A stretch of DNA of 36,596 nt from JBBQVS01 sp964250765 (lineage in GTDB: Bacteria > Chloroflexota > Ktedonobacteria > Ktedonobacterales > Ktedonobacteraceae): the NCBI GenBank assembly GCA_964250765.1, contig CAXUHF010000047.1, positions 1-36,596 on the forward strand. The letters run 5' to 3'. Shown one piece after another: positions 7,116-14,463 of this stretch. Made by a program: the position numbers and the translations under genes. Each line of letters opens with the position of its first letter. The stretch's first letter is position 1. The notes below the pieces were generated by a model. The model was not told the DNA's origin. It did not search any database and saw only the letters and a list, made by a program, of their open reading frames with translations.

Positions 7116-8237
7116 ATGAAACCGCGTTTTACGCTCGGAGTCGAAGAAGAATTTCAGATGGTGGACAAACAGACTGGTCAGCTTGCCTCGCACATTCATA
7201 CAATTCTGGAAAAAGGTACGCCACTACTCGGAGAAAGCATCAAAGCAGAAATGCTCCAGTCAACCGTCGAGTTAGTGACGGATGTTTGTCCAACAATGCA
7301 TGATGCACGCCGAGAGGTACAACGTCTCCGTTCTACGCTCGCTCATCTCGTCGATGAAGAGGGACTCGCTCTTATCAGTGCTGGTACACATCCTAATGCA
7401 CACTGGCAGGACCAGGAGAGGACGCGCAATGATCGTTATGAACTGCTCGAAGAGGAATACCAGGATGTGGGGCGTTCGATTCTCATTTTTGGATTACATG
7501 TTCATGTTGGTATAGAGAATCGCACAGTCACTATTCCCTTAATGAATCAAGTTCGAGCATGGCTTCCACATCTGCTCGCCATTTCGTCAAACTCACCTTT
7601 TTGGGGGGACCGTTTTTCTGGTACGAAGTCATATCGCTCTGTCGTGTGGAAGCGCTTTCCACGGTCTGGTGTTCCCGATATCTTCACCTCTACGAACGAC
7701 TTTGATCTTTACGTAGAGCACCTGATACGTACAGGGTGCATCGACAATGGCAAACGCATCTGGTGGGATGTACGACCTCATGCTTTTTACAATACTATTG
7801 AGTTCCGTGTCTGCGATATGCCAGCCACAGTCGAGGATACGCTTGGCATTACGGCTTTGTGTCAGGCATTGGTCGCAAAGCTACACTGGATGTATACACA
7901 TAATATGACAACGCATGTTTTGCCGCGCCACTTTATCGAGGAAAATAAATGGCGTGCTATGCGCTACGGTATTGATGCTGAGTTTGTCGATTTTATGCAG
8001 GACCGTCGCCTTACCATGCGCGAATCTATCGAAGAACTGCTTGACTTTGTTGAAGATGTGATTGACGACCTTGGCAGTCGGCGTGAAATCAATTACTTGC
8101 GCTCCCTGTTAGAAGACTCTCGTGGTACGGGAGCAGATCGCCAGATCGCGGTTTATAAAGAGACAAATGATACACATGCCGTTACCCGCTTCTTGATGCA
8201 GCAAACGCTACAAGGTATGACACTGCATACACGCTAA
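7116..8237 (+). CDS. Carboxylate-amine ligase, YbdK family (GCS2)
   Basis: A 373-residue member of the glutamate-cysteine ligase 2 family, with weak gamma-glutamylcysteine synthetase activity known for E. coli YbdK. It has the signature N-terminus FTLGVEEEFQMVD (metal/ATP-binding glutamates), TVELVTDVCP, the HVHVGI motif (about 128-133) and NTIEFRVCDMPATVEDT (about 229-245). These residues are intact, so ATP-dependent ligation of an amino acid to an amine is plausible, but the substrate cannot be named. A low-molecular-weight thiol is a possibility. Start ATG 7116 behind AAGAGGTG. The gene is followed immediately by a long inverted repeat and converges on the zinc-ribbon gene. Confidence 0.88.
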   Translation: MKPRFTLGVEEEFQMVDKQTGQLASHIHTILEKGTPLLGESIKAEMLQSTVELVTDVCPTMHDARREVQRLRSTLAHLVDEEGLALISAGTHPNAHWQDQERTRNDRYELLEEEYQDVGRSILIFGLHVHVGIENRTVTIPLMNQVRAWLPHLLAISSNSPFWGDRFSGTKSYRSVVWKRFPRSGVPDIFTSTNDFDLYVEHLIRTGCIDNGKRIWWDVRPHAFYNTIEFRVCDMPATVEDTLGITALCQALVAKLHWMYTHNMTTHVLPRHFIEENKWRAMRYGIDAEFVDFMQDRRLTMRESIEELLDFVEDVIDDLGSRREINYLRSLLEDSRGTGADRQIAVYKETNDTHAVTRFLMQQTLQGMTLHTR

Positions 8238-8238
8238 C

Positions 8239-8319
8239 ATCAAGGCTAGGATACTGTATCGTGTGTGTTTAGTATNNNNNNNNNNGTGCATGCACACGAT
8301 ACAGTATCCTAGCCTTGAT
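8239..8319. repeat. 27-bp inverted repeat across convergent gene ends, containing an assembly gap
   Basis: ATCAAGGCTAGGATACTG... (8239-8265) is perfectly complementary to 8293-8319. The loop contains ten N (8276-8285), so its true length is unknown. The right arm includes the stop codon and last codons of the minus-strand zinc-ribbon gene; the left arm starts just after the stop of the plus-strand ligase. It probably works as a bidirectional terminator. The gap may exist because the hairpin hindered sequencing or assembly. Confidence 0.8.
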
Positions 8320-8791
8320 TCAACTTCCACTGTATTTGTGCTTGTTCTAGGCCGAGCAATTGCTGTTCTAGCTGAATGATTTGTTGTTGCAACTGTTGTT
8401 TCTGCTGCTGTGGTCCAAGCAAGCGCATATCCTCAAACCATTTATAGCCACGTTTGATAATGCCCTCCGGCACAAATGCCGAAGTTTGATTGTATTGTGC
8501 GCGGGTTGCGGACATGTGAGTGTTCACCTGCTTCAAATACAACTTCATTTGCTTAATTTGCAATTTGAGTTGTTTGATTTGATCTTGATAGGGGTCCTGC
8601 GGTTTGGTAGCCCGTACGCTTCGCGTTCTACGACGTACAGGAGATTGTGTCTGCTCCTCTTGCGCATAGATTGGATAAGGGTCGATGGGTGGCTGTTGTA
8701 GCACCGCGCCAGGGGCTTGTAACGCATTGCCGCAATTCTGGCAGAAGTGTGCGCCATCCTGGTTATGTGCGCCGCATCGTGCGCAATACAT
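8309..8791 (-). CDS. Zinc-ribbon/coiled-coil protein, paralogue A
   Basis: A 160-residue protein. It begins with a zinc ribbon (CARCG at 3-7, CQNCG at 17-21: C-x2-C-x10-C-x2-C). A Pro/Gln-rich linker with an Arg-rich patch follows, then two long coiled-coil helices (about 75-105, QIKQLKLQIKQMKLYLKQV; about 130-157, QQQIIQLEQQLLGLEQAQ) separated by a conserved block containing GIIKRGYKWFEDMRLL. I do not recognise a named family. The protein at 35867 has the same architecture. Start ATG 8791 is fixed by GGAGGA seven bases ahead; the longer frame upstream is not supported. There are no membrane segments. Function unknown; the architecture suggests an oligomer or adaptor. Confidence 0.8.
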   Translation of the reverse strand: MYCARCGAHNQDGAHFCQNCGNALQAPGAVLQQPPIDPYPIYAQEEQTQSPVRRRTRSVRATKPQDPYQDQIKQLKLQIKQMKLYLKQVNTHMSATRAQYNQTSAFVPEGIIKRGYKWFEDMRLLGPQQQKQQLQQQIIQLEQQLLGLEQAQIQWKLNQG

Positions 8792-8933
8792 AGGGAAATC
8801 CTCCTCTATTATAAACATTCTCTTGCATATACTACGAAAGAAAACTCCTATAAGGGTCTTTATTAGAAAAAGTGGCTTGAAACATAACGCATATAATATA
8901 CTACTAGAGAACACAGAAAGGAAAATACTACTT

Positions 8934-9416
8934 ATGACAACCAACGTCGTTATTCTTATGGGGAGCAAGAGCGATCTTACACAGGCACAAAGTATCGCAA
9001 AAACACTGCAAACTCTAGAAATTACGTATCGTATGCGCGTTTGCTCGGCGCACAAGGCGACAGCACGCTTGCTAGAGATACTGAAAGAGTATGAGAAGCA
9101 TCCTGAACCACTGATCTATATCACAATTGCAGGACGCTCGAACGCGCTTTCCGCCGTGATTGATGCGAACACACGCTTTCCTGTGATTGCTTGTCCACCG
9201 TATAGTGATCGCTTTGGTGGCGCAGATATCTTTTCATCGTTGCGTCTCCCGTCAGGCATCGCCTCACCAACGATATTGGAGCCAGAGGGGGCAGCACTCT
9301 TAGCGGCGAAGATGCTGGCATTGTCGGATGAGTTGTTACGTCAGCGCGTGATGGCTTATAAAGAGAAGCTTGTCACAGAATTGTATGATGCGGATAAAGA
9401 GGTATATGGTCAGTGA
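8934..9416 (+). CDS. purE: Class II PurE: phosphoribosylaminoimidazole carboxylase
   Basis: Catalyses carboxylation of AIR to CAIR in purine synthesis. The 160-residue protein has the family start VVILMGSKSDL and SAHK (38-41). Unlike the usual bacterial class I enzyme (AGGAAHL motif), it has IAGRSN (65-70), FPVIACPP (82-89) and SSLRLPSG (101-108), the pattern of class II AIR carboxylases such as the animal PAICS domain. Class II enzymes use CO2 directly, so no PurK and no N5-CAIR are needed; that last step is inference from the motif. Start ATG 8934 behind GAAAGGAAAA. Its stop overlaps the purN start (GTGA), so the two are co-transcribed and translationally coupled. Confidence 0.93.
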   Translation: MTTNVVILMGSKSDLTQAQSIAKTLQTLEITYRMRVCSAHKATARLLEILKEYEKHPEPLIYITIAGRSNALSAVIDANTRFPVIACPPYSDRFGGADIFSSLRLPSGIASPTILEPEGAALLAAKMLALSDELLRQRVMAYKEKLVTELYDADKEVYGQ

Positions 9417-10042
9417 GCGAGACAAGTAAGGCGATACGACGTATCGCCGTTCTCGTTTCCGGTAGTGGTAGCAATCTGCAAGCATTGATTGACGCAAGCG
9501 AACGACACGAACTACCGAATGTTGAGATCGCGCTGGTGATAAGCAACAAGGCCAACGCGGTTGGATTGCAACGCGCACTCATCCACAAAATTCCGACGCT
9601 GTACCTGCCGTGGAGTTGGACACGGCGGGAGGTCGAGGCCAAACTTGCCTCGGTGCTTACGCTGTTCCAGATTGACTTGATTGTACTCGCGGGCTGGATG
9701 CGTATTTTCACGCCCGACTTTATCGCGCAGTATCCCAACCGTATCATCAATCTGCATCCAGCATTGCTTCCTGACGATGGAAAGGGCAACACGTTTACGA
9801 CAAGTAGTGGCAGTGTTGTACCAGTTCTGCGTGGCTTACATGTCGTTAAACGTGCTCTCGAATCCAATATGAGAGTGACAGGGAGCACCGTACACTACGT
9901 CGTGCCAGAGGTCGATGCTGGCCCGATGATCTGTCGGCAAGAGGTGCTCATAGAGGATAACGATACCGAAGAAACGTTGCACGAACGCATAAAACAAGTG
10001 GAACACAAGTTGATTGTTGAAGCAGTAAGAAACATGGAGTAA
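9413..10042 (+). CDS. purN: Phosphoribosylglycinamide formyltransferase
   Basis: Transfers a formyl group from 10-formyl-THF to GAR, the third step of purine synthesis. The 209-residue protein has the ribose-phosphate loop VLVSGSGSNLQAL (13-25), the folate-site segment VLAGWMRIFTPDF (91-103), the catalytic Asn-His stretch NLHPALLP (113-120) and the Asp of VDAGP (167-171). Between HPALLP and GLHVV there is an extra loop of about 19 residues (121-139) that the E. coli enzyme lacks. The start is the GTG at 9413, overlapping the purE stop by four bases; translation coupling makes this choice firm. The last 207 bases are antisense to the over-long SDR frame. Confidence 0.95.
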   Translation: MSETSKAIRRIAVLVSGSGSNLQALIDASERHELPNVEIALVISNKANAVGLQRALIHKIPTLYLPWSWTRREVEAKLASVLTLFQIDLIVLAGWMRIFTPDFIAQYPNRIINLHPALLPDDGKGNTFTTSSGSVVPVLRGLHVVKRALESNMRVTGSTVHYVVPEVDAGPMICRQEVLIEDNDTEETLHERIKQVEHKLIVEAVRNME

Positions 10043-10957
10043 CGTTTGTGCCCGGGCCCCAACGTTTAGCCATGTTTGGTAATGCGTTATTTTTTGTTTG
10101 GTAACTTTTTTAGCGTCAGTGAAATCTTCGCTGACCTGCCACACTTTTTTCTGTAGTATCGTACTATACGATTTACGAGATGAGCGAAGTTCTTTACGAG
10201 AATAAAAAGCCTTCCCTGTCATCCCTTCAACCATTGGCGAGGATGCGAGGTAAATGGCCGTTTGTGCGCCTTCTTCCGAACTTTTGGCGAAGCGAAACAA
10301 GAGAGGGAAAATCTTATTCATAACGTGATTGCCATTGCTACCAAATTTCGTTGCTACTGGCCCAGGTGTAACCGCGTTGACCGTTATTCCGGTTCCCTCT
10401 ACACGACGTGCTAATTCATAGGTGAAAAGCATTGTGGCAAGCTTAGCCTGTGCGTAAGCTACAATGCTAATATAGCGTTTTTCGTGTTGCAGGTCGTCGA
10501 AGTTGATAGTCCCGATACTCTCAACGTTAGAACTGATGTTGATAATGCGCGCTGGCACACTTGCCTTGAGGACATCGAGCAACTGGTCTGTGAGCAGAAA
10601 AGGGGCGAGGTGATTGACGGCAAGAGTCATCTCTACGCCATCTACCGTTGTCTCACGCGTGAAGAAGATACCACCGGCATTGTTGACCAGTACATGCAGA
10701 TGCTGATAATGCTGTTTAAAGGTCTCAGCAAGTTCACGAATAGATCGCTGTGACGAGAGATCGGCATACATAACCTCGACGTTCATATTCCCGCTCCGCA
10801 TGCGAATTTCATCGCGTACTGTTTCTCCCTTATTCTGATTGCGAGCTACAAGAATCACCGTTGTGCCCATCTGTGCAAGCGCGGCGGCTGTTTCCTTACC
10901 CATGCCTGATGTTGCACCCGTAACCATACATATCTTGTTCTGCATTATCGTTTGCAT
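9836..10957 (-). CDS. Short-chain dehydrogenase/reductase, retinol-dehydrogenase-like, with over-extended C-terminus
   Basis: An NAD(P)-dependent oxidoreductase of the classical/extended RDH group. Residues 9-39 form the Rossmann start with the cofactor loop TGATSGMG. LVNNAG follows (about 90), then the catalytic Ser in INISSNV (about 138-144) and the YAQAK motif (Tyr and Lys, about 167-171). The family normally ends shortly after the WQVSEDFT stretch (about residue 280); here the frame continues for roughly 90 residues of unlikely composition, the last 69 codons antisense to purN. The native stop is probably lost by point mutation or frameshift. Start ATG 10957 behind AAGGAGA. It lies 91 bases downstream of the TetR gene on the same strand and is probably co-transcribed with it and controlled by it. 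Substrate unknown. Confidence 0.8.
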   Translation of the reverse strand: MQTIMQNKICMVTGATSGMGKETAAALAQMGTTVILVARNQNKGETVRDEIRMRSGNMNVEVMYADLSSQRSIRELAETFKQHYQHLHVLVNNAGGIFFTRETTVDGVEMTLAVNHLAPFLLTDQLLDVLKASVPARIINISSNVESIGTINFDDLQHEKRYISIVAYAQAKLATMLFTYELARRVEGTGITVNAVTPGPVATKFGSNGNHVMNKIFPLLFRFAKSSEEGAQTAIYLASSPMVEGMTGKAFYSRKELRSSRKSYSTILQKKVWQVSEDFTDAKKVTKQKITHYQTWLNVGARAQTLLHVSYCFNNQLVFHLFYAFVQRFFGIVILYEHLLPTDHRASIDLWHDVVYGAPCHSHIGFESTFNDM

Positions 10958-11048
10958 ATGTTTGTCTCCTTTTTATTCGTCTATAGTTTATCTATTTTTC
11001 ATGAACGTTTATCGAATTTAGAACAATGTTCAGTCATGCGTAAAAAAA

Positions 11049-11642
11049 TTAGTATTTGCTTATTCCGTCTACAAAGCACGATAGAATCTGATCATCACTT
11101 ACTACATACGTTTTCCACGGTACGTTATGCATCGTAAGCCGCAACATGGCAATACCGTGAACAAGAGACCAGCAGCCAAAGGTCATCTCTTCCAGACCAA
11201 AGTTTGGGCGAGTCATGAAATTACCTTCAGCAATACCCTCCTGAACAATCTGTCGTAACAAATCGTAGGGAGTTTCCTCTGGAAACTTCGCATGTGTTGC
11301 CTTACGACCAAAGATCAGCAGGTAGAGTTCGGGATGAGTACGGGCAAATTCCAGGTAGGTGTGTCCGTAGGATTGTAGACGTTCACGTGCTGAGAGGTCA
11401 GTTGAGATGTGGCGGACATGCATTATCAAGTTCGCAAGAGCCTCCTTGACCACAACTGCGAGCAATTCGTCCTTGCTGGAGAAGTACTCGTACAGGTTGG
11501 AGGCACTATAGTCAATGCGTTCGGCAACATCGCGCATATTGAGCGCATTGGGTCCTTGCGTCTCTATGATCGCCTCTGCCGCTTGAACAATTGCATCGCG
11601 CGTACGTGCTTGGCGTCGCTCACGTGCTTGCCCTTTTACCAT
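11049..11642 (-). CDS. TetR/AcrR family regulator with WHG C-terminal domain
   Basis: A 197-residue repressor-type protein. The N-terminal HTH domain spans about 13-60 (RDAIVQAAEAIIETQG; NMRDVAERIDYSASNLYEYF; SSKDELL). The C-terminal half carries Trp158 and HG at 162-163 (CWSLVHG), the signature of the TetR_C WHG subgroup. The start at 11642 has TGGAGGA eleven bases ahead. It is followed on the same strand by the SDR gene, so it most likely regulates its own small operon with a substrate-like ligand. It is divergent from the YsnF-type stress gene at 11852. The 11643-11851 region between them would contain both promoters, but I could not fix boxes with confidence. Confidence 0.88.
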   Translation of the reverse strand: MVKGQARERRQARTRDAIVQAAEAIIETQGPNALNMRDVAERIDYSASNLYEYFSSKDELLAVVVKEALANLIMHVRHISTDLSARERLQSYGHTYLEFARTHPELYLLIFGRKATHAKFPEETPYDLLRQIVQEGIAEGNFMTRPNFGLEEMTFGCWSLVHGIAMLRLTMHNVPWKTYVVSDDQILSCFVDGISKY

Positions 11643-11851
11643 TGTCTGAACATTCCTCCATTTTCTGAACCTTGTACGGTTCTAGTGTAACTGGAAAAGC
11701 AAACTCTGTCAAGAGGATAGGAAGACTAGCAAAGATACGTGTCAATGCTATAAACGCAACTTTTCATCCTAGCTCCCCGTGTATAAAGAGAACAACATAA
11801 ACCATCTTTCTACAGAAACTATAAAGATTACAAAAAGGGAGCGTACCCATT

Positions 11852-12715
11852 ATGGCAATGACAGAAGAATCAATGGTGATCGGTGTCTTCCGAGACCATG
11901 CATTAGCCGAACGAGCGATAGACGAGTTGCGGCATGCTGGCTTCAGAAATGATCAAATCAATTTACTAGGGCATACCAGTGGCAACGCACTTGGTGGCAT
12001 CATGAGTCTCTTCTCGCGTAAAAATGATACACCTGACACAACTGCCGCAGCACCGAATGAACTGGCGAGTTCAGGCATAGCGCAAGAGGATATGCCATTT
12101 TACCAGAAAGAACTAGATGCAGGGAACTTTGTTGTCACCGTGCAACCGTATGGACACCAAAAAGAGGCCAGCGATATTCTGTACCAGTATGGTGCCTATG
12201 ACGCCTCAGCGGATACCACGCGCTTAGGTGGTGGCAATCGTGTTGTGCCAATACGTGAAGAGCGTTTACAGGTCAACAAACAGGTTGTACAGACAGGTGA
12301 GGTGATCATTACCAAACGCGTCATCACTGAGAATAAAACCTTCACCGTCCCTGTCACACGTGAAGAAGTGACCATCGAGCGTGTTCCAGCGAAAGGTGGC
12401 CCCGTTGCTACAACGAATACAGCAACGACACGGAACGAGACGTTTGCTGACAATAGCTCTAACGTAGCTGCAACGACTGCAAACATGGTTGACGGCGGCG
12501 AGATGTTGAATAACGGCGGAACAATTCGCATTCTGGTCCGTGAGGAGCAGGTCACGCTCAACAAGCAAACAGTCGTTGTCGAAGAGATTGTTGTACATAA
12601 ACAGCAAATACAAGAAACGCAGCAGATATCAGATACCGTGAAACACGAAGAGGTGCACGTCGAGCATAGCGGAAATATTATTATTCACGATGATGAAACA
12701 AACGTAACACGATAG
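11852..12715 (+). CDS. YsnF/AvaK-type stress protein (DUF2382) with YflT-like N-terminus
   Basis: A 287-residue soluble protein. The N-terminal part (1-105) matches the general-stress-protein 17M/YflT domain (VIGVFRDHALAERAIDELR, ending with a helix-strand near FVVTVQPYG). The rest contains two YsnF/DUF2382 halves: the first at about 130-180 (RVVPIREERLQVNKQ, GEVIITKRVITENKT, VPVTREEVTIERV) and a second at about 220-270 (GGTIRILVREEQVTLNKQ, then a VVEEIVVHKQ strand). The two are separated by an Ala/Thr/Asn-rich linker. Such proteins are induced by stress in Bacillus and cyanobacteria; their biochemical role is not established. Start ATG 11852 behind AAAGGGAGC. Its last codons form one arm of a perfect 33-base hairpin. 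Confidence 0.85.
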   Translation: MAMTEESMVIGVFRDHALAERAIDELRHAGFRNDQINLLGHTSGNALGGIMSLFSRKNDTPDTTAAAPNELASSGIAQEDMPFYQKELDAGNFVVTVQPYGHQKEASDILYQYGAYDASADTTRLGGGNRVVPIREERLQVNKQVVQTGEVIITKRVITENKTFTVPVTREEVTIERVPAKGGPVATTNTATTRNETFADNSSNVAATTANMVDGGEMLNNGGTIRILVREEQVTLNKQTVVVEEIVVHKQQIQETQQISDTVKHEEVHVEHSGNIIIHDDETNVTR

Positions 12716-12758
12716 ATGTGCGGAGGCACATCTATCGTGTTACGTTTGTTTCATCATC
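12689..12758. terminator. Perfect 33-bp hairpin shared by convergent genes
   Basis: 12689-12721 and 12726-12758 are exact complements around a 4-base loop (GGAG at 12722-12725). The left arm contains the last eight codons and stop of the YsnF-type gene. The right arm reaches the stop codon of the PP2C gene. It lacks a terminal T run, but its strength suggests a bidirectional transcription stop. Confidence 0.8.
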
Positions 12759-13830
12759 AACCGTTTGATAGTGAGACATGTACCACAACGGCGGTGATGT
12801 TATCGGGACCGCCATTTTCGTTAGCACGTGCAATCAGGCGTTGCGCACTTTCTTCGGGTCCATATTGCTCGACGAGCGTGCGCATCTCGTCCTCGCTTAC
12901 CAGCGTATGCAGACCATCAGTACAGAGAATAAGAATGTCTTTATCTTGTACCTGCTCTGTGCCAATATATACATTTACGCTGTCTGCCACGCCTAAGCAG
13001 CGTGTAATTACATTGCGCTTGTTCTCTGCATCAGCCTCGGCCTGTGTCATCTTACCTGTACGAACTTGTTCAGCAGGCCATGAATGGTCCTCGGCAATTT
13101 GTCGCACCTGTCCACTACGAATCAGGTAAACAAGGCTATCGCCTGCGTTAGCTACGTAGACAGTATTGTCTTTGAGGACAGCAGCGACACATGTTGTACC
13201 CATACCCTTACGTGCTGTATCTTCAGTAGTATCTTTGAACTGTGTTTCATTACGTTTAAAAATCAGAAGATTTGCACGTTCGACAGCATTGCGTAATGAA
13301 ACTGCAATATTATTACTTGTGTCTTGATAGTACGTATCGCGTATCGTGTTAACTGCCAACTCACTTGCAACATCACCCTGCGTATAACCTCCCATGCCAT
13401 CGGCAACCACGAACAATGCCCCCTTTTGCGCCATTGTTTGCGGGTCTTTGGGCACAACGGAGATGACGTTATCCTCGTTCACGGTGCGAGAACGTCCAAT
13501 ATCGGTACGAGTTCCAACGTCAAGTGTTAACAGGCTCATAAGTGAATACTCCTTTGCTTCCAGACCAAACATATGCTTCAAGAAATTAATGACTGCTCGA
13601 ACGTGTTCCAAACAAGCAGTCACAACAAGATCACGGAGCACGAGGCTCCACAAGGATGTCAAACCAGTTACGCCTTCGTGCTCTACCGTGTTCCGATAAT
13701 AGTCACGAAATGTTTGTACCATTTCGCGTTCATACGCACGCCGAAACGAAGCTGGATAGAGCAGCAGCAGCGAGCGATAGAATATTTCTGCACGGCTCTT
13801 TGGGGGTTTGGAGGATGGACGAGTCGTCAT
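12757..13830 (-). CDS. PP2C-family Ser/Thr phosphatase with N-terminal permease-prefix-like domain
   Basis: Residues 1-90 resemble the PadR-associated permease prefix domain (FYRSLLLLYPASFRRAYEREM, FRDYYR), normally found in front of ABC permeases. Residues 98-357 form a complete PP2C domain: NEDNV, VVADGMGGYTQGD, GMGTTCVAAVL, NAGDS, EDHSW, LCTDGLHTLVSEDEM and GGPDNITAV supply the metal-binding aspartates and glycines. The enzyme would remove phosphate from Ser/Thr, a counterpart of Hanks-type kinases. The start at 13830 overlaps the PadR stop (ATGA), favouring the long form. An ATG at 13539 (residue 98) has a strong AAAGGAG site nine bases ahead, so a free phosphatase may also be made. No transmembrane helix is obvious. 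The operon is PadR-phosphatase. Confidence 0.9.
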   Translation of the reverse strand: MTTRPSSKPPKSRAEIFYRSLLLLYPASFRRAYEREMVQTFRDYYRNTVEHEGVTGLTSLWSLVLRDLVVTACLEHVRAVINFLKHMFGLEAKEYSLMSLLTLDVGTRTDIGRSRTVNEDNVISVVPKDPQTMAQKGALFVVADGMGGYTQGDVASELAVNTIRDTYYQDTSNNIAVSLRNAVERANLLIFKRNETQFKDTTEDTARKGMGTTCVAAVLKDNTVYVANAGDSLVYLIRSGQVRQIAEDHSWPAEQVRTGKMTQAEADAENKRNVITRCLGVADSVNVYIGTEQVQDKDILILCTDGLHTLVSEDEMRTLVEQYGPEESAQRLIARANENGGPDNITAVVVHVSLSNG

Positions 13831-14207
13831 GCGATACCACCCGATGTATCCAGACCCGGCAAGAGGTTTTTGAACTGTGCTACGCGAAGCAGTTGCTCCA
13901 AACGCTGTGCTTCTGCCTGCGCGACATGTTGCCCGAAACCGGTTAAACGATAATAGCGACGACGTTCATCGTCCAATGCGGGGTCTGGTCGTTCTCCTGA
14001 CTCTGCAATCAAACCATCGTTCAACATACGTTTGATTGAACCATAGAGCGTTCCAGGCCCCATACGTTGTTTGCCATCTGTACGTAACGCTATCTCTTGC
14101 ATAATGCCATAGCCGTGTCGCTCACCATCGGCTAGCGCAAGTAAAATGGAGAACACGGCAGATGTCAGAGGCAGGAGAGCCTCCGGGTCTTGTTCAGCGT
14201 TTTTCAT
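13827..14207 (-). CDS. PadR family transcriptional regulator
   Basis: A 126-residue winged-helix repressor of the short PadR (vinculin-less) type: LTSAVFSILLALADGERHGYGIMQEI at about 14-39, GPGTLYGSIKRMLNDGLI at about 52-69 (recognition helix and wing), RRYYRLTGFGQ near 85, then a short C-terminal dimerisation helix. Start ATG 14207 behind GAGGAGG. It is the first gene of a two-gene operon with the PP2C phosphatase (overlap of four bases). PadR proteins often control permease-prefix genes in this arrangement. A consensus promoter with an overlapping inverted repeat lies upstream, consistent with self-repression. Confidence 0.92.
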   Translation of the reverse strand: MKNAEQDPEALLPLTSAVFSILLALADGERHGYGIMQEIALRTDGKQRMGPGTLYGSIKRMLNDGLIAESGERPDPALDDERRRYYRLTGFGQHVAQAEAQRLEQLLRVAQFKNLLPGLDTSGGIA

Positions 14208-14246
14208 TATGCCTCCTCTCTTTATATCGTTAACGGATATAACCGT

Positions 14247-14282
14247 CACGGATATATTACCTAAGTATCCGTGTATTGTCAA
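14247..14282 (-). promoter_or_regulatory. padR promoter with overlapping inverted-repeat operator candidate
   Basis: On the minus strand TTGACA (14282-14277) and TAATAT (14259-14254) are 17 bases apart, close to the sigma-70 consensus. CACGGATA (14247-14254) and TATCCGTG (14266-14273) form a perfect inverted repeat with an 11-base spacer that covers the -10 box and spacer. A third half-site, AACGGATA, starts near 14232. A bound regulator would block RNA polymerase; PadR itself is the obvious candidate, by position only. Confidence 0.65.
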
Positions 14283-14287
14283 TGGGA

Positions 14288-14359
14288 TGTAGGGACCGAT
14301 GTATCGCGTCCTTTTGGCGTTTCTATTGCTGCGAAGGACGCGATACATCGGTCCCTACA
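14288..14359. repeat. Palindromic repeat, family F1, copy 2
   Basis: Arms TGTAGGGACCGATGTATCGC and its complement enclose about 20 bases. The arms are perfectly matched over 26 bases. It lies between the divergent padR and molybdoenzyme genes, just behind the padR -35 box. Confidence 0.9.
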
Positions 14360-14463
14360 GACATTTTTATGTCTTCAAAAAACAACGTGTTGTTAAAATT
14401 CCCCTCCCTGTTCGTGTCTGTTATGATATGTATAGTTCTGATATATGACAATGAGATAAAAAT

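Noticed and set aside
12689..12758. Long palindromes as amplification chimeras
   Set aside because: Inverted chimeras are possible in amplified DNA, but the arms end at gene ends repeatedly and several families recur at distant places. Not excluded for single sites such as 8239-8319.
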